64,000 nt of DNA, taken from the NCBI RefSeq assembly GCF_009909235.1, contig NZ_JAAAPO010000001.1, positions 1 through 64,000 on the forward strand, in the 5' to 3' direction. The notes below the pieces were generated by a model. The model worked only from the letters and a program-made list of their open reading frames with translations, was not told where the DNA came from and made no database searches. The position numbers and the translations under genes were made by a program. This stretch comes from Novosphingobium ovatum (GTDB lineage Bacteria; Pseudomonadota; Alphaproteobacteria; Sphingomonadales; Sphingomonadaceae). Shown here piece after piece: positions 9,652 to 18,514 of the stretch (positions within the stretch are counted from its first letter, which is position 1; the number at the start of each line of letters is the position of its first letter).

Positions 9652-11039
9652 GCGGGCGCCATCAGGAATTGGGCGCGGTCCGCCGCTTTGCCCGCGCGGC
9701 GGCGACGATGGGCGTGTTGCAGGTGCTCTCCACCGGGCTGACCTTTGCCGTGGGGATGATGTTGGCGCGGATGCTGGGGGCGGCGCAATATGGCGTCTAT
9801 GCGCTGGCGATGACGGCCGCGACGCTGGCGGGGCTGGCGACAGAATTTGGCCTGCCGACGCTGGCGATGCGCGATGTGGGGCATGCGCGCGGTCATGGAG
9901 AATGGGGCCGGGCGCGCGGTGTGATCCGTTTCGCGCAAGGGATGGTGATCGGCCTGTCGGGCGCGATGGCGCTGGCGGCGTGGGGCGCGTGGGCGGCCGG
10001 GTGGCTGGACGGACGCGTGGCGGCGGCAGTGCCCGCGATGCTGTGGGGCCTGGCGCTGATCCCGGCGGTGGCACTGGGCAAATTGCGGGCGCAGGTGTTG
10101 CTGGCGCTGGACCATGTGCGGGCCAGTCAGGTGCCGGTGCTGGTGCTGCGGCCGGTGCTGTTTCTGGCGTTGTGCGGCGGTTTGTGGGCGCAGGGGCGGG
10201 CATTGCGCGCCGATCAGGCGATGGCGGCGCAGGTGGCGGCGGCGGGCGTGGCGATGGTGGTGCTGTGGGGGCTGTGGCGGCGGCATCGTCCGGCCGCGCT
10301 GGTGGCCGCAGCGCCGGTGATGGCGCGGCGCGAATGGCTGATGACTTGCGCGCCCATGGGCATGACCGAGGGGTTGCGGTTGTTGCAGACGCAGATGACG
10401 GTGCTGTTGGTGGGCGCTTTGTCAGGGGCGGCGGCAGCGGGGCATTACCGGGTGGCCGATGCGGTGTGCCAGATGACGGCGATGGTGGCCTCGATCGTGG
10501 GGACGGCGGCGACGGCGCAAATCGCCCGCCTGCACGCCGAGGGGGACCGTGAGGGCATCGCCCGCGTGGCCGTGCTTTGCGCATGGGCGATGGTGGGCGG
10601 TGCGCTGGGGCTGGGGGCGGTGCCTTTGGCGCTGGGCGGATGGCTGTTTCCGGCGCTGTTCGGGGCTGAATTTGCCGCCAGTTGGCCGCTGTATGCGATG
10701 CAATGGTGCGGATGGCTGGTGTGGGCGGGATGCGGCATCGGTCAGGCGATCGCCAATATGACCGGCCATCACCGCCTGACGACGCAGGGCTTTGCCACGA
10801 TTGTCGTGTTGAACGGCGTGCTGGGGCTGGTTCTGATCCCGCGCTGGGGGGCGATGGGCGGCGCGGTGGCGCTGGCGGTGTCGCTGGGGCTGGGCAGCAT
10901 GGTGCTGGCGTGGCGGTTGTGGCGCGTGGCGGGAGTGAATGCGACGGTGCTGAACCCGCTGACGTTGCGGCTGTTGGCGCAGGCGGTCGCGCGGGCGCGG
11001 GGCTGGCGCGCGGCGCGGCGGGAGGCGGCCCATGGCTAG
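9648..11039 (+). CDS. Wzx-type oligosaccharide flippase (MATE-like)
   Basis: A 463-residue, very hydrophobic protein with about 12 to 14 predicted membrane spans. It begins MSGRHQELGAVRRFARAAAT and has the pattern of the polysaccharide biosynthesis/export family (MLARMLGAAQYGVYALAMT in the first hairpin, EFGLPTLAMRDV in the next). Its role would be to flip the undecaprenyl-linked repeat unit to the periplasmic face. The ATG overlaps the previous stop by four bases and its own stop overlaps the acyltransferase start by eight, so all three are likely translated together. A longer reading frame from 9423 lies inside the glycosyltransferase and is not used. Confidence 0.9.
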   Translation: MSGRHQELGAVRRFARAAATMGVLQVLSTGLTFAVGMMLARMLGAAQYGVYALAMTAATLAGLATEFGLPTLAMRDVGHARGHGEWGRARGVIRFAQGMVIGLSGAMALAAWGAWAAGWLDGRVAAAVPAMLWGLALIPAVALGKLRAQVLLALDHVRASQVPVLVLRPVLFLALCGGLWAQGRALRADQAMAAQVAAAGVAMVVLWGLWRRHRPAALVAAAPVMARREWLMTCAPMGMTEGLRLLQTQMTVLLVGALSGAAAAGHYRVADAVCQMTAMVASIVGTAATAQIARLHAEGDREGIARVAVLCAWAMVGGALGLGAVPLALGGWLFPALFGAEFAASWPLYAMQWCGWLVWAGCGIGQAIANMTGHHRLTTQGFATIVVLNGVLGLVLIPRWGAMGGAVALAVSLGLGSMVLAWRLWRVAGVNATVLNPLTLRLLAQAVARARGWRAARREAAHG

Positions 11040-11637
11040 GTTGATCGAACGCGCATTGGCTGGCGTGCGGCTGGCGCGTTTCGCGCTGCGGGGCGCGGCG
11101 ATGCGGGCCTATTGGCGGGCGGCCTATCCGGGGATCACATTTGCCGGGCCGGTGCGGATCGGGCGGGGGGTGCGGTTGCGCGCCTTTGCCGGGGGGCAGA
11201 TGCGCGTGGGCGCTGGCGTGCAGTTTGACGATGGCGCGCTGGTGCTGGTGCAGGGCGGGCGGCTGGACATTGGCGCGGATTGCCTGATCGGGCGCGGCGC
11301 GGTGGTGGTGTGCGCGCAGGCGATGACCATCGGCGCGGGCACGTTGATGGCCGAATATGTGACCTTGCGCGATCAGGACCACCGCCATGACGGCGATGAA
11401 CGGCTGGACGCTCAGGGCATGGTGTGCGCGCCGGTGGTGATCGGCCATGACGTGTGGCTGGGGGCAAAGGTGACGGTGACGCGCGGGGTGACCATCGCGC
11501 CGCATGCGGTGGTGGGCGCGCATGCGGTGGTGACGCGCGATCTGTCGGTGCGCGGCGTGTACGCCGGTGTGCCCGCCCGGCCGATAGCGGCAAAGGCGCG
11601 TGATGGCGCGGATATTCAACAGGGGGCATCATGCTGA
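11032..11637 (+). CDS. Left-handed beta-helix acyltransferase (hexapeptide repeat)
   Basis: A 201-residue protein of the WcaF/Maa/NodL-like acyltransferase group, expected to O-acetylate a sugar of the repeat unit. Visible features are the repeated hexapeptides (IGRGVRLRAFAGG, IGADCLIGRGAVVV, IGAGTLMAEYVTLRDQDH), the catalytic-His neighbourhood DQDHRHD, and the terminal coil VVIGHDVWLGAKVTVTRGV followed by VVGAHAVVTRDL and GVPARPI, which are diagnostic for the family. The start overlaps the end of the flippase gene. Its stop lies within the first codons of the polymerase gene. Confidence 0.9.
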   Translation: MARLIERALAGVRLARFALRGAAMRAYWRAAYPGITFAGPVRIGRGVRLRAFAGGQMRVGAGVQFDDGALVLVQGGRLDIGADCLIGRGAVVVCAQAMTIGAGTLMAEYVTLRDQDHRHDGDERLDAQGMVCAPVVIGHDVWLGAKVTVTRGVTIAPHAVVGAHAVVTRDLSVRGVYAGVPARPIAAKARDGADIQQGASC

Positions 11638-12695
11638 TCTATTGGCTATTGTTTGGCATGGCGGCGGTGTTGGCGCTGTTCTTTCCGTTTCGCGAGGGGC
11701 GGATGCAATTGGGCGTCGGGCACACGTTGGCGATGATCGCCTTTGTGCTGTTTTACGCCAGCGTGGCGACCTTGCGGCACGAGATCGGGGGCGATTGGGA
11801 AACCTATGCCACGATGTACGGCTTTGCCCGGCAGTCCACCTTTACCGAGATTGTGCAGTTTACCGACCCGCTGTTTGGCGTGATCTTGTGGGTGGCGGCG
11901 CGGTTGGGGACGGATCAATATCTGCCCAATGGCCTATGCGCGGCGATCATGGTGTGGGGCGTGGTGCGGCTGGCGATGACCACGCGTGAGCCGTGGTTGG
12001 CGATCCTCTCGGCGGTGCCATATCTGCTGGTGGTGGTGGGCATGGGCTATGTCCGGCAGGCTGGTGCGATGGGGCTGGTGATGGCAGCGATGGCCGGGAT
12101 CGACCACCGGGCGCGCTGGGCCACCTTTGGGATGCTGTTTCTGGCGGCGGGGCTGCATCTGACAGCAGGCGTGGTTTTTCCGTTGTTTGCCATGGTGATG
12201 GCGCGGCGCAATATGGCTCTGGTCAGCATTCTGGGCTTGGTCGGTTTCAGCTTTGCCGGTGTGTTGATGGAGCGGCTGAACACGTTTCAGGATGCCTATT
12301 TGGGGCAGTCGTATGATTCCAGCGGCGCAGGGGTACGTCTGGCGATGAGCGTGCTGCCATCGCTGTTGCTGCTGGTGCGCTGGAAGCGGTTTGACGCCAC
12401 CGGCATGTTGCGCAGCCTGTGGTTGCTGGTGGCGGTGACCAATATCGGCCTGATCGCCGCGCTGTATCTTAGCCCTTCGTCCACGGCGGTGGACCGCGTG
12501 GCGCTGTATTTCGCGCCGGTACAGATGGTGGTGTTTGGCAGTCTGGTCGAACTGACGGGCGTGGGGCGGCGCGGGGCCTATGGCATGCGGATCGCCTCGA
12601 TCATGGGGGTGGGCGTGGTGCAGGTGGTGTGGCTGGTGATGGCCACCTTTGCCGAGTTGTGGGTGCCCTACAAATCGATCGCCGAATTGATCTGA
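11631..12695 (+). CDS. EpsG-family membrane protein, candidate polysaccharide polymerase
   Basis: A 354-residue polytopic membrane protein with roughly ten hydrophobic segments. The stretch LRHEIGGDWETYATMYG after the third segment matches the conserved loop of EpsG/Wzy-like polymerases, where the Arg/Asp/Trp residues sit before a long periplasmic part. It starts seven bases inside the end of the acyltransferase gene and is followed 21 bases later by a glycosyltransferase. Function as the repeat-unit polymerase is inferred from family and position; a second polymerase/ligase candidate lies at 18511. Confidence 0.82.
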   Translation: MLIYWLLFGMAAVLALFFPFREGRMQLGVGHTLAMIAFVLFYASVATLRHEIGGDWETYATMYGFARQSTFTEIVQFTDPLFGVILWVAARLGTDQYLPNGLCAAIMVWGVVRLAMTTREPWLAILSAVPYLLVVVGMGYVRQAGAMGLVMAAMAGIDHRARWATFGMLFLAAGLHLTAGVVFPLFAMVMARRNMALVSILGLVGFSFAGVLMERLNTFQDAYLGQSYDSSGAGVRLAMSVLPSLLLLVRWKRFDATGMLRSLWLLVAVTNIGLIAALYLSPSSTAVDRVALYFAPVQMVVFGSLVELTGVGRRGAYGMRIASIMGVGVVQVVWLVMATFAELWVPYKSIAELI

Positions 12696-12716
12696 CACAG
12701 CAGGCAGGAGGCAGCC

Positions 12717-13916
12717 ATGCAGCAGGCTCCGTTGGTGATGGTGTGCGCCAATCAGGCGTGGAATCTGGTGAATTTTCGCGGCAGCCTGATCCGCGCGCTG
12801 ATTGGGGCGGGGTATCGGGTGATGGCGGTGGCGCCACATGATCCGATGTGGAGCCAGCGTTTGCGCGACATGGGATGTGATTGTGCCGACATGCCGATGG
12901 AGGCGGCCGGCACCAGCCTGTGGCAAGAGGCGCGGCTGTTGGCGCGGATGGTGGCGCTGATGCGGCGGGTGCGGCCGGCGGCTTTTCTGGGCTGGACGAT
13001 CAAGCCGAACTGTTACGGGGCTTTGGCCGCGCGCCTGTGCGGGGTGCCCGCGATCCCCAATGTGTCGGGCCTGGGCACGGCATTTATCCGGCGCAACCTG
13101 CTGACGCTGGTGGCGGGGGGACTGTACCGGTTGGCCTTTGCGCGGTGCCCGACAGTGTTTTTCCAGAACGGCGATGACCGCGATCTGTTTTTGCGGCTGG
13201 GACTGGTGCGGGGGGATCAGGTGCGGCTGTTGCCCGGATCGGGGATTGATCTGGCGCGTTTTGCCGTGCCGCCGGGGGGGCGGCCCACTGGGCGGCGGTT
13301 TGTGCTGATTGCGCGATTGTTGGCGGACAAGGGGGTGCGCGAATTTGTCGCGGCGGCGCGGATGTTGCGCGGCGTGATGCCCGAGGCGCGCTTTGTACTG
13401 GTGGGGCAGGTGGGCGTGGCCAATCGGACCGCGATTGCGCAGGACGAGCTGGACGGCTGGCTGGCCGAGGGCGTGGTGGAATGGCAGCCGCCGGTGGAGG
13501 ACATTCGCCCGGTGATCGCCGGGGCGGAATGGGTGGTGTTGCCGTCCTATCGCGAAGGGCTGTCGCGCGTGTTGCTGGAGGCGGCGGCGATGGGGCGGCC
13601 GATTGTGACATCTGACGCACCGGGATGCCGCGACATCGTGCGCGAGGGTGAGAATGGCTTTTTGGCGCCTGTTGCCGATGCCGATGGGTTGGCCGCGGCG
13701 CTGTGCCGGGCCGGGGCGCTGGATGATGCGGCGTGGGGCGCGATGGCGGCGTGTGGCCGCGCACGGGTCGAGGCTGAGTTCGCCGAAAGTCGGGTGATCG
13801 CCTTGTATTTGCAAGCGCTGTGTGCGGCGGGGGTGGGGGCGGTTGCCTCGGAAATGGAGGCGGCGGGTGCATCCGCGATGGCGGCTTTTGCTGATGCCGA
13901 AGTTGTGGTGCCGTAG
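12717..13916 (+). CDS. Glycosyltransferase, family 4
   Basis: A 399-residue GT-B glycosyltransferase preceded by a strong AGGAGG ribosome site. The N-terminus includes NLVNFRGSLIRALIGAGYRV and GWTIKPNCYGALAARL followed by IPNVSGLGTAFI, a signature of the subgroup found in capsule and O-antigen loci such as TviE/PglA-like enzymes. The donor half has RFVLIARLLADKGVREFV, FVLVGQVG, and VVLPSYREGLSRVLLEAAAMGRP, containing the EX7E pair. It closes the first plus-strand run; an AT-richer gap of 218 bases follows before the export genes. Confidence 0.91.
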   Translation: MQQAPLVMVCANQAWNLVNFRGSLIRALIGAGYRVMAVAPHDPMWSQRLRDMGCDCADMPMEAAGTSLWQEARLLARMVALMRRVRPAAFLGWTIKPNCYGALAARLCGVPAIPNVSGLGTAFIRRNLLTLVAGGLYRLAFARCPTVFFQNGDDRDLFLRLGLVRGDQVRLLPGSGIDLARFAVPPGGRPTGRRFVLIARLLADKGVREFVAAARMLRGVMPEARFVLVGQVGVANRTAIAQDELDGWLAEGVVEWQPPVEDIRPVIAGAEWVVLPSYREGLSRVLLEAAAMGRPIVTSDAPGCRDIVREGENGFLAPVADADGLAAALCRAGALDDAAWGAMAACGRARVEAEFAESRVIALYLQALCAAGVGAVASEMEAAGASAMAAFADAEVVVP

Positions 13917-14072
13917 TTTTCAGTAAATTACCGTAATTAACTCCGATTTGAATGCGTCAATACGGATGTTTCCTTAGTATTCTTGCGGAAATTGGCAAAA
14001 AGATGGATATGAATGGTGGCTTCGGTGCCTTCCAAATCTGGTATCCGTCTCTTAGACGTTGATCCGTAAGGG

Positions 14073-14118
14073 GGACGATCAGGCCGTGCGGCAGGTGCCA
14101 CACCCGTCCCGATCGTCC
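14073..14118 (+). promoter_or_regulatory. Long inverted repeat in the leader of the export operon
   Basis: GGACGATC at 14073-14080 pairs perfectly with GATCGTCC at 14111-14118, and inside it GTGCGGC can pair with GCCACAC with one mismatch around a short loop. The RNA hairpin would end immediately before the purine-rich ribosome site and ATG of the Wza gene at 14135. It has no U-tract, so it is not a simple terminator. A role in translation control, mRNA stability or protein binding is inference. Confidence 0.45.
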
Positions 14119-14134
14119 AAGGCGGGAGTATGCA

Positions 14135-14920
14135 ATGAACGTGTCTGATCAGGCGGCGGCGCGTCGGCATGGCGCGCCGATGGGTGACCATGGGCGGCAG
14201 TACCAGGGCGGCATCGGTGGACGGCGTGTCCGTGGGCTGATGGCTGGCGCGGCGGCGCTGGGGCTGGCGGTGATGTTGGGCGGCTGTGCCACCCGGCAAA
14301 AAACAATCCCCTATGGTGGGGCGGGGCTGATGGCGCCCGACCATCCCCGGGCCGAGGATGCGGTGTATGACATGCCGCTGGGCCCGCTGGACGTGGTCAA
14401 GGTAAGCGTGTTTCGCGTCCCCGAGCTGAGCGGGGAGTATCAGGTGGATGCCAACGGGATGCTGGACCTGCCGCTGGTGGGCCGGCTGAACGTGCGCAAT
14501 CAGACGCCGCAGGTGTTGGCCGCGGATCTGCGCCGCTTGTACGGTGCGCGCTATTTGAACAGCCCCGACATCGCGGTTCGCCTGATGAGCAGCAGCGGCG
14601 CGAATATCACGGTCGAAGGTGGTGTGGTGCAATCGGGCATCTACAGCCTGCCGGGGCGGACGACGTTGCTGGGCGCGGTGGCGTTGGCGCATGGCGTCAA
14701 CGAAGAGCACGGCAACCCCCGTCGCGCGGCGATCTTCCGCAAGCAGGGGGGCAAGACCTTTGCCGCCGCGTTCGATCTGCGGGCGATCCGTCAGGGCAAG
14801 ATGGAGGACCCGATGGTCTATCCGGGCGACACGGTGGTGGTCGAAAGCGACAATCTGCGCAAGCTGTACCGCGACCTGATCCAGGCGCTGCCCGCTTTCG
14901 TGCTGTTCCGGCAGCTTTGA
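14135..14920 (+). CDS. Wza-type outer-membrane polysaccharide export lipoprotein
   Basis: A 261-residue lipoprotein precursor. A basic stretch GGRRVRG and a hydrophobic segment end in the lipobox VMLGGC, with lipid-modified Cys at residue 51; the 33 residues before the basic stretch make an unusually long signal region, so an internal ATG at residue 36 could be the actual start. The mature part has the Poly_export domain (YDMPLGPLDVVKVSVFRVPE, then DANGMLDLPLVGRLNV) followed by one SLBB-like domain (GANITVEGGVVQSGIYSLPG). It forms the outer-membrane pore for the polymer, working with the kinase encoded 64 bases downstream. Confidence 0.92.
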   Translation: MNVSDQAAARRHGAPMGDHGRQYQGGIGGRRVRGLMAGAAALGLAVMLGGCATRQKTIPYGGAGLMAPDHPRAEDAVYDMPLGPLDVVKVSVFRVPELSGEYQVDANGMLDLPLVGRLNVRNQTPQVLAADLRRLYGARYLNSPDIAVRLMSSSGANITVEGGVVQSGIYSLPGRTTLLGAVALAHGVNEEHGNPRRAAIFRKQGGKTFAAAFDLRAIRQGKMEDPMVYPGDTVVVESDNLRKLYRDLIQALPAFVLFRQL

Positions 14921-14984
14921 CCCGGCGCGCGGTGGCAGGGGCCGCCGCGGGGCCGGTTTTGCACATGCATATTTCGGGGATTCG

Positions 14985-17330
14985 ATGGGCATGACCAGCA
15001 TGGCAACGGTTGAGAATGGCGCGATGACGGTGGGCGGTGCGCCCGCTGGCAACGCGCAGGGCGGCGCGGGCGATGGCGGCGCGGCGCGTTCGTGGCGCGG
15101 CGTGGCGCAGGGGGGCTCGCACGCGGGCCATGGCGCGCAGGCAGAGGGCGGGCTGGACTTTCAGGAGGTGTTCCGCCTGTTGGTCGAACATATCCGCATG
15201 ATTTTGGGTCTGGGTGTGCTGGGCGTGGTGTTGGGCGTGGTGGTCGCGTTGATGACCACGCCGCTGTACCGTTCCACCGCGCTGTTGCAGTATGACCCCA
15301 ACGCCACCGAAACGCTGGATCAAAAGCAGGGCGCGACCGCCGTGCGGGCGACGGTGGCCAATCAGGAAATGCTGGCGACGCAGGTGGGCCTGTTGCGCAG
15401 CGAAACGCTGGCGCGCCGCGTGGCCGAGGATCTGAATCTGGCCGCGGTGCCTGCCTATGGCGGTGGCGCGCCCAGCCGCGAGGACCGTGTCAAGCGTGCC
15501 GCGCGGCTGGTGCAAAGCAACACCGAGGTGGAGGTGGTGAAGCTGAGCCTGCTGATCCGCATCAACCACAAGTCGATCGATCCCCGTCTGGCCGCGCGCA
15601 TCACCAGCGCGCTGGCGCAGGGCTTTATCGCCAGCAGTCTGGAGCGGCGGTACAATTCCTCGTCCTATGCGCGCAAGTTCCTGTCCGAGCAGTTGGCCCG
15701 GACCAAGGCGCAGCTGGAAGAGTCCGAGCGGGCGGTGAATGACTATGCCATCCGTAGCAAGCTGTTCCGCACGCCGGGGCAGGTGGTGGACGGCAAGGCG
15801 ACCGAGGGCACGACCTTGTCGGTCAGCGATCTGACCGCCATGCAGGAAGCGTTGAACGAGGCGCGCGTCCGGCGCGTGGCCGCCGAAAGCGCGTGGCGCA
15901 ACCGGGTGATGGACAAATCGCCCGACAATTATCAGACTCTGGCCGCGCTGGAGCAGCAGCGCGCCCAATTGCAGGCCGAATATGCCGAGGGGCTGCGCAC
16001 GTTCAAGCCGGCCTATCCCAAGATGCAGGAGTTGCAGGCGCATATCGGCCGTCTGGACGCCACGATCGAGGGGTTGCAGCGCAGCGGCAACGGTCAGGCC
16101 ACCGCGCAGTTGCAGGCCGCCTATCGCGCCGCGCTGGAGGCGGAAAACGCGCTGGCGGCGCGGTTCAACACGGTCAAGGGATCGGTGCAGGATGAGCGCA
16201 GCCGCTCGATCCAGTATAACATCCTGCAGCGTGAGGCCGACACCAACCGCGCGCTGTATGACGCGCTGTTGCAGCGGTACAAGGAAGTGGGCGTGGCCGG
16301 TGGCATCGGTCAAAGCAACGTCAGCCTGGTGGACGATGCCAAGGTGCCGACCGCGCCCTATCGCCCGAACAAGGCGCTGAACGCGGTGGTTGGTCTGGTG
16401 ATCGGTCTGGTGCTGGGCGTGGCGGGGGCTTTTGGCAAATACCTGCTGTTCGATACGGTGATCGATCCCTCGGACGTGCGTCAGCGGCTGCATCTGCCGG
16501 TGCTGGGCGTGATCCCGATGGAGCCGGAGGGCCGCACGCTGGGCGAGGCGTTGAACGACCGCAAGAGCCATGCGACCGAGGCCTATTATTCGGCGCTGAC
16601 GGCGTTGAAATTCGCCCGCGAGGGGGGGGCGCCGCGCACGCTGTTCGTTACCTCGTCGCGGCCAGGGGAGGGTAAGTCGACCAGCGCCTATGCGTTGGCG
16701 GTGACTTCGGCGCGGTTGGGGCGCAAGGTGTTGTTGATCGACGCCGACTTGCGCCGTCCGACCTTCACCACCAGCCGGTCGGACGGGCAGGGGTTTGCCC
16801 ATCTGCTGTCATCAGAGGACCGGGTGGCCGATTTCATTCAGCCCACCCAGATCGAGAATCTCAGCCTGCTACCGGCGGGCACCTATCAGGGCTCGGCGGC
16901 CGAACTGCTCAGTTCGTTGCGGCTGCCCGCCGTGGTGGCAGAGGCGCAGGAAGGCTATGATCTGGTGGTGCTGGACGGCCCGCCAGTGCTGGGTCTGACC
17001 GATGCGCCGCTGTTGGCCTCGGTCGCGGACGGCACGGTGATCGTCATCGAAAGCCGCAAGACCCGGACCGGTGCCGCCGCCGATCTGTCGCGCCGCATTG
17101 CCGATGCCGGGGGCGACATTCTGGGCGTCATCCTGACCAAGGTCGCGCGCCGGGGCGGTTCGTATGGCTATGGCTACGGCTATGGGTACGGTTATGGCTA
17201 TGGGTACGGTTATGGCTATGGCGAGGATCGCAGCCAGCCAAAGGATGAGCAGGACACAGACCGTCGCCGCAGCACGCCTTCGGCCAAGCCGCGTTTCGAT
17301 CCGGGCGACACGCTGGAAGCTGACGACTGA
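14985..17330 (+). CDS. Wzc-like polysaccharide co-polymerase and tyrosine autokinase
   Basis: A 781-residue inner-membrane BY-kinase controlling chain length and export. After a Gly/Ala-rich N-terminus of about 55 residues come a Wzz domain with first membrane span near residues 73-91, a long periplasmic coiled-coil part, a PxxP-like region (APYRPNKAL) and a second span near 467-487. The cytoplasmic kinase has Walker A SSRPGEGKST (about residue 557), Walker A' VLLIDADLRRP and Walker B LVVLDGPP. The C-terminal tyrosine cluster is extreme: ten consecutive Tyr-Gly pairs (residues 727-746), followed by an acidic, basic-rich tail. The start has a weak GGGG ribosome site; ATGs at residues 3 and 6 are alternatives. 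Confidence 0.94.
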   Translation: MGMTSMATVENGAMTVGGAPAGNAQGGAGDGGAARSWRGVAQGGSHAGHGAQAEGGLDFQEVFRLLVEHIRMILGLGVLGVVLGVVVALMTTPLYRSTALLQYDPNATETLDQKQGATAVRATVANQEMLATQVGLLRSETLARRVAEDLNLAAVPAYGGGAPSREDRVKRAARLVQSNTEVEVVKLSLLIRINHKSIDPRLAARITSALAQGFIASSLERRYNSSSYARKFLSEQLARTKAQLEESERAVNDYAIRSKLFRTPGQVVDGKATEGTTLSVSDLTAMQEALNEARVRRVAAESAWRNRVMDKSPDNYQTLAALEQQRAQLQAEYAEGLRTFKPAYPKMQELQAHIGRLDATIEGLQRSGNGQATAQLQAAYRAALEAENALAARFNTVKGSVQDERSRSIQYNILQREADTNRALYDALLQRYKEVGVAGGIGQSNVSLVDDAKVPTAPYRPNKALNAVVGLVIGLVLGVAGAFGKYLLFDTVIDPSDVRQRLHLPVLGVIPMEPEGRTLGEALNDRKSHATEAYYSALTALKFAREGGAPRTLFVTSSRPGEGKSTSAYALAVTSARLGRKVLLIDADLRRPTFTTSRSDGQGFAHLLSSEDRVADFIQPTQIENLSLLPAGTYQGSAAELLSSLRLPAVVAEAQEGYDLVVLDGPPVLGLTDAPLLASVADGTVIVIESRKTRTGAAADLSRRIADAGGDILGVILTKVARRGGSYGYGYGYGYGYGYGYGYGYGEDRSQPKDEQDTDRRRSTPSAKPRFDPGDTLEADD
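17163..17222 (+). repeat. Tandem 6-bp repeat coding (Tyr-Gly)10
   Basis: Ten TAY-GGN hexamers run without interruption through the 3' part of the kinase gene. Within them an exact 18-base unit TATGGGTACGGTTATGGC occurs twice back to back (17181-17198 and 17199-17216). Slippage by one unit would add or remove Tyr-Gly pairs and keep the reading frame, so tail length could vary between strains. Confidence 0.95.
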
Positions 17331-17332
17331 GG

Positions 17333-18514
17333 GTGCGCAAGATGATGGTCGAGATGGATATCGCCAACCAAATGGGCGAGCGGGTGTATCACCGCGACGC
17401 GCCTCAGGCGGGCGGCTGGCGCGCGTCTCGGCTGTGGCGGGGCGTGGCGGTGACGGTGGCGCTGGGCGCGGTGGCGGCGGTGGGGCTGATGCGCCACGTC
17501 ACACAGGACCCGGCCACGCTGGAGGCGCCGACACGGCTCGCGCAGGCGCCCTTGTCCTGGGCGCCGTTCTATCACGCGGCGCTGGCGTCGGGCGATCGGG
17601 CCCGTGCGCTGGCCTTGCTGGAGGAGGCGCGGCGGCGTGATCCGCATGTGCTGGGCGTGCGGCTGGCCTTGATCGAGCGGTATGTGCAGGCCGACCGGCC
17701 CGATGCCGCGCTGGCCGAACTGGTTGTGCTGGGCCGGATGCAGCCAGCGGTGGCGGGCGAGCTGATGGCGCGGCTGGCGATGTCGGTGCGCAGCGGCGAT
17801 GTCGCGGACGAGATCATGGTGGAACTGTCGCGTCAGCCCGCGCTGTTGCCTGCCTTTCTGGGGACAATGGCGCGCGGCAGCGCACCGGTTGCGGTGATCG
17901 CGCGGGTGGCGCAGTGGGTGCCGGCGGGTGCCTTGCGTGATCCACAGATCCGGGCGCAGACGGCCGCTTTGTGGATGCGGGCGGGTGCCTTTACGCGGGC
18001 GCGGGCCATGGCGATGGCGGGGAGCAAGGGCGCGGAACAGCCCGTGTTCAGCCCCGATTTCGCCGATATGCGTGCGCATGGCCCCTTTGGTTGGCAGGTG
18101 GAAACCGGGCCGGTGGGCGCGGTGGACCCTGATCCGGCGGGCGGTTTGGCGCTGGTCGCCTATGGCCGTGGGGATGGAGCGCTGATCGGCCAATGGCTGG
18201 CGCTGACGCCGGGGCGGTGGCGCGTCACATTGCGTCACGAACGGCAGGGCCGGGCCGAGGGGGCCTTGGCGTTGCAGGTGGATTGTGCCGATGGCGGTAC
18301 GTTGGCCCAGATGCCTTTGCGCGGGGGCGAAGGGCTGGTGGATGCCAGCGTGGATCTGACGGTGCCCACCGGGCGCTGCACCGGGCAACGGCTGTCGATC
18401 ATCGGCCGGGCGGTGGATGGCGGCGGCAGTCAGGCGACGCGGATCTTGCGGTTGAGCGCGGCGCCGGTGATGGCGCCGGTGGTGCCTGACACCGGGCTGG
18501 AGGGCGGACAATGA
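17333..18514 (+). CDS. TPR-like membrane-anchored protein of exopolysaccharide operon, unknown function
   Basis: A 393-residue protein that I cannot assign to a named family. A single hydrophobic segment (about residues 35-52, VAVTVALGAVAAVGLM) follows a short cytoplasmic N-terminus. The next 150 residues are Ala/Leu/Arg-rich helices in the style of degenerate TPRs (ALASGDRARALALLEEARRR, ALIERYVQADRPDAALAELV). The last 130 residues look beta-rich with alternating pattern (GRWRVTLRHERQGRAEG, LALQVDCADGG), like a carbohydrate-binding-module-like sandwich. Starts with GTG two bases after the kinase stop; its stop overlaps the next start (ATGA). Position suggests an accessory to polymerisation or export. 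Confidence 0.75.
   Translation: MRKMMVEMDIANQMGERVYHRDAPQAGGWRASRLWRGVAVTVALGAVAAVGLMRHVTQDPATLEAPTRLAQAPLSWAPFYHAALASGDRARALALLEEARRRDPHVLGVRLALIERYVQADRPDAALAELVVLGRMQPAVAGELMARLAMSVRSGDVADEIMVELSRQPALLPAFLGTMARGSAPVAVIARVAQWVPAGALRDPQIRAQTAALWMRAGAFTRARAMAMAGSKGAEQPVFSPDFADMRAHGPFGWQVETGPVGAVDPDPAGGLALVAYGRGDGALIGQWLALTPGRWRVTLRHERQGRAEGALALQVDCADGGTLAQMPLRGGEGLVDASVDLTVPTGRCTGQRLSIIGRAVDGGGSQATRILRLSAAPVMAPVVPDTGLEGGQ

Noticed and set aside
8788..11619. A 943-residue minus-strand frame
   Set aside because: It is antisense to a glycosyltransferase, flippase and acyltransferase and consists of Arg/His/Pro-rich low-complexity sequence.
17163..17222. The repeated hexamers as a CRISPR or regulatory satellite
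   Set aside because: The repeats are in frame inside the kinase gene, encode Tyr-Gly and have no spacers.
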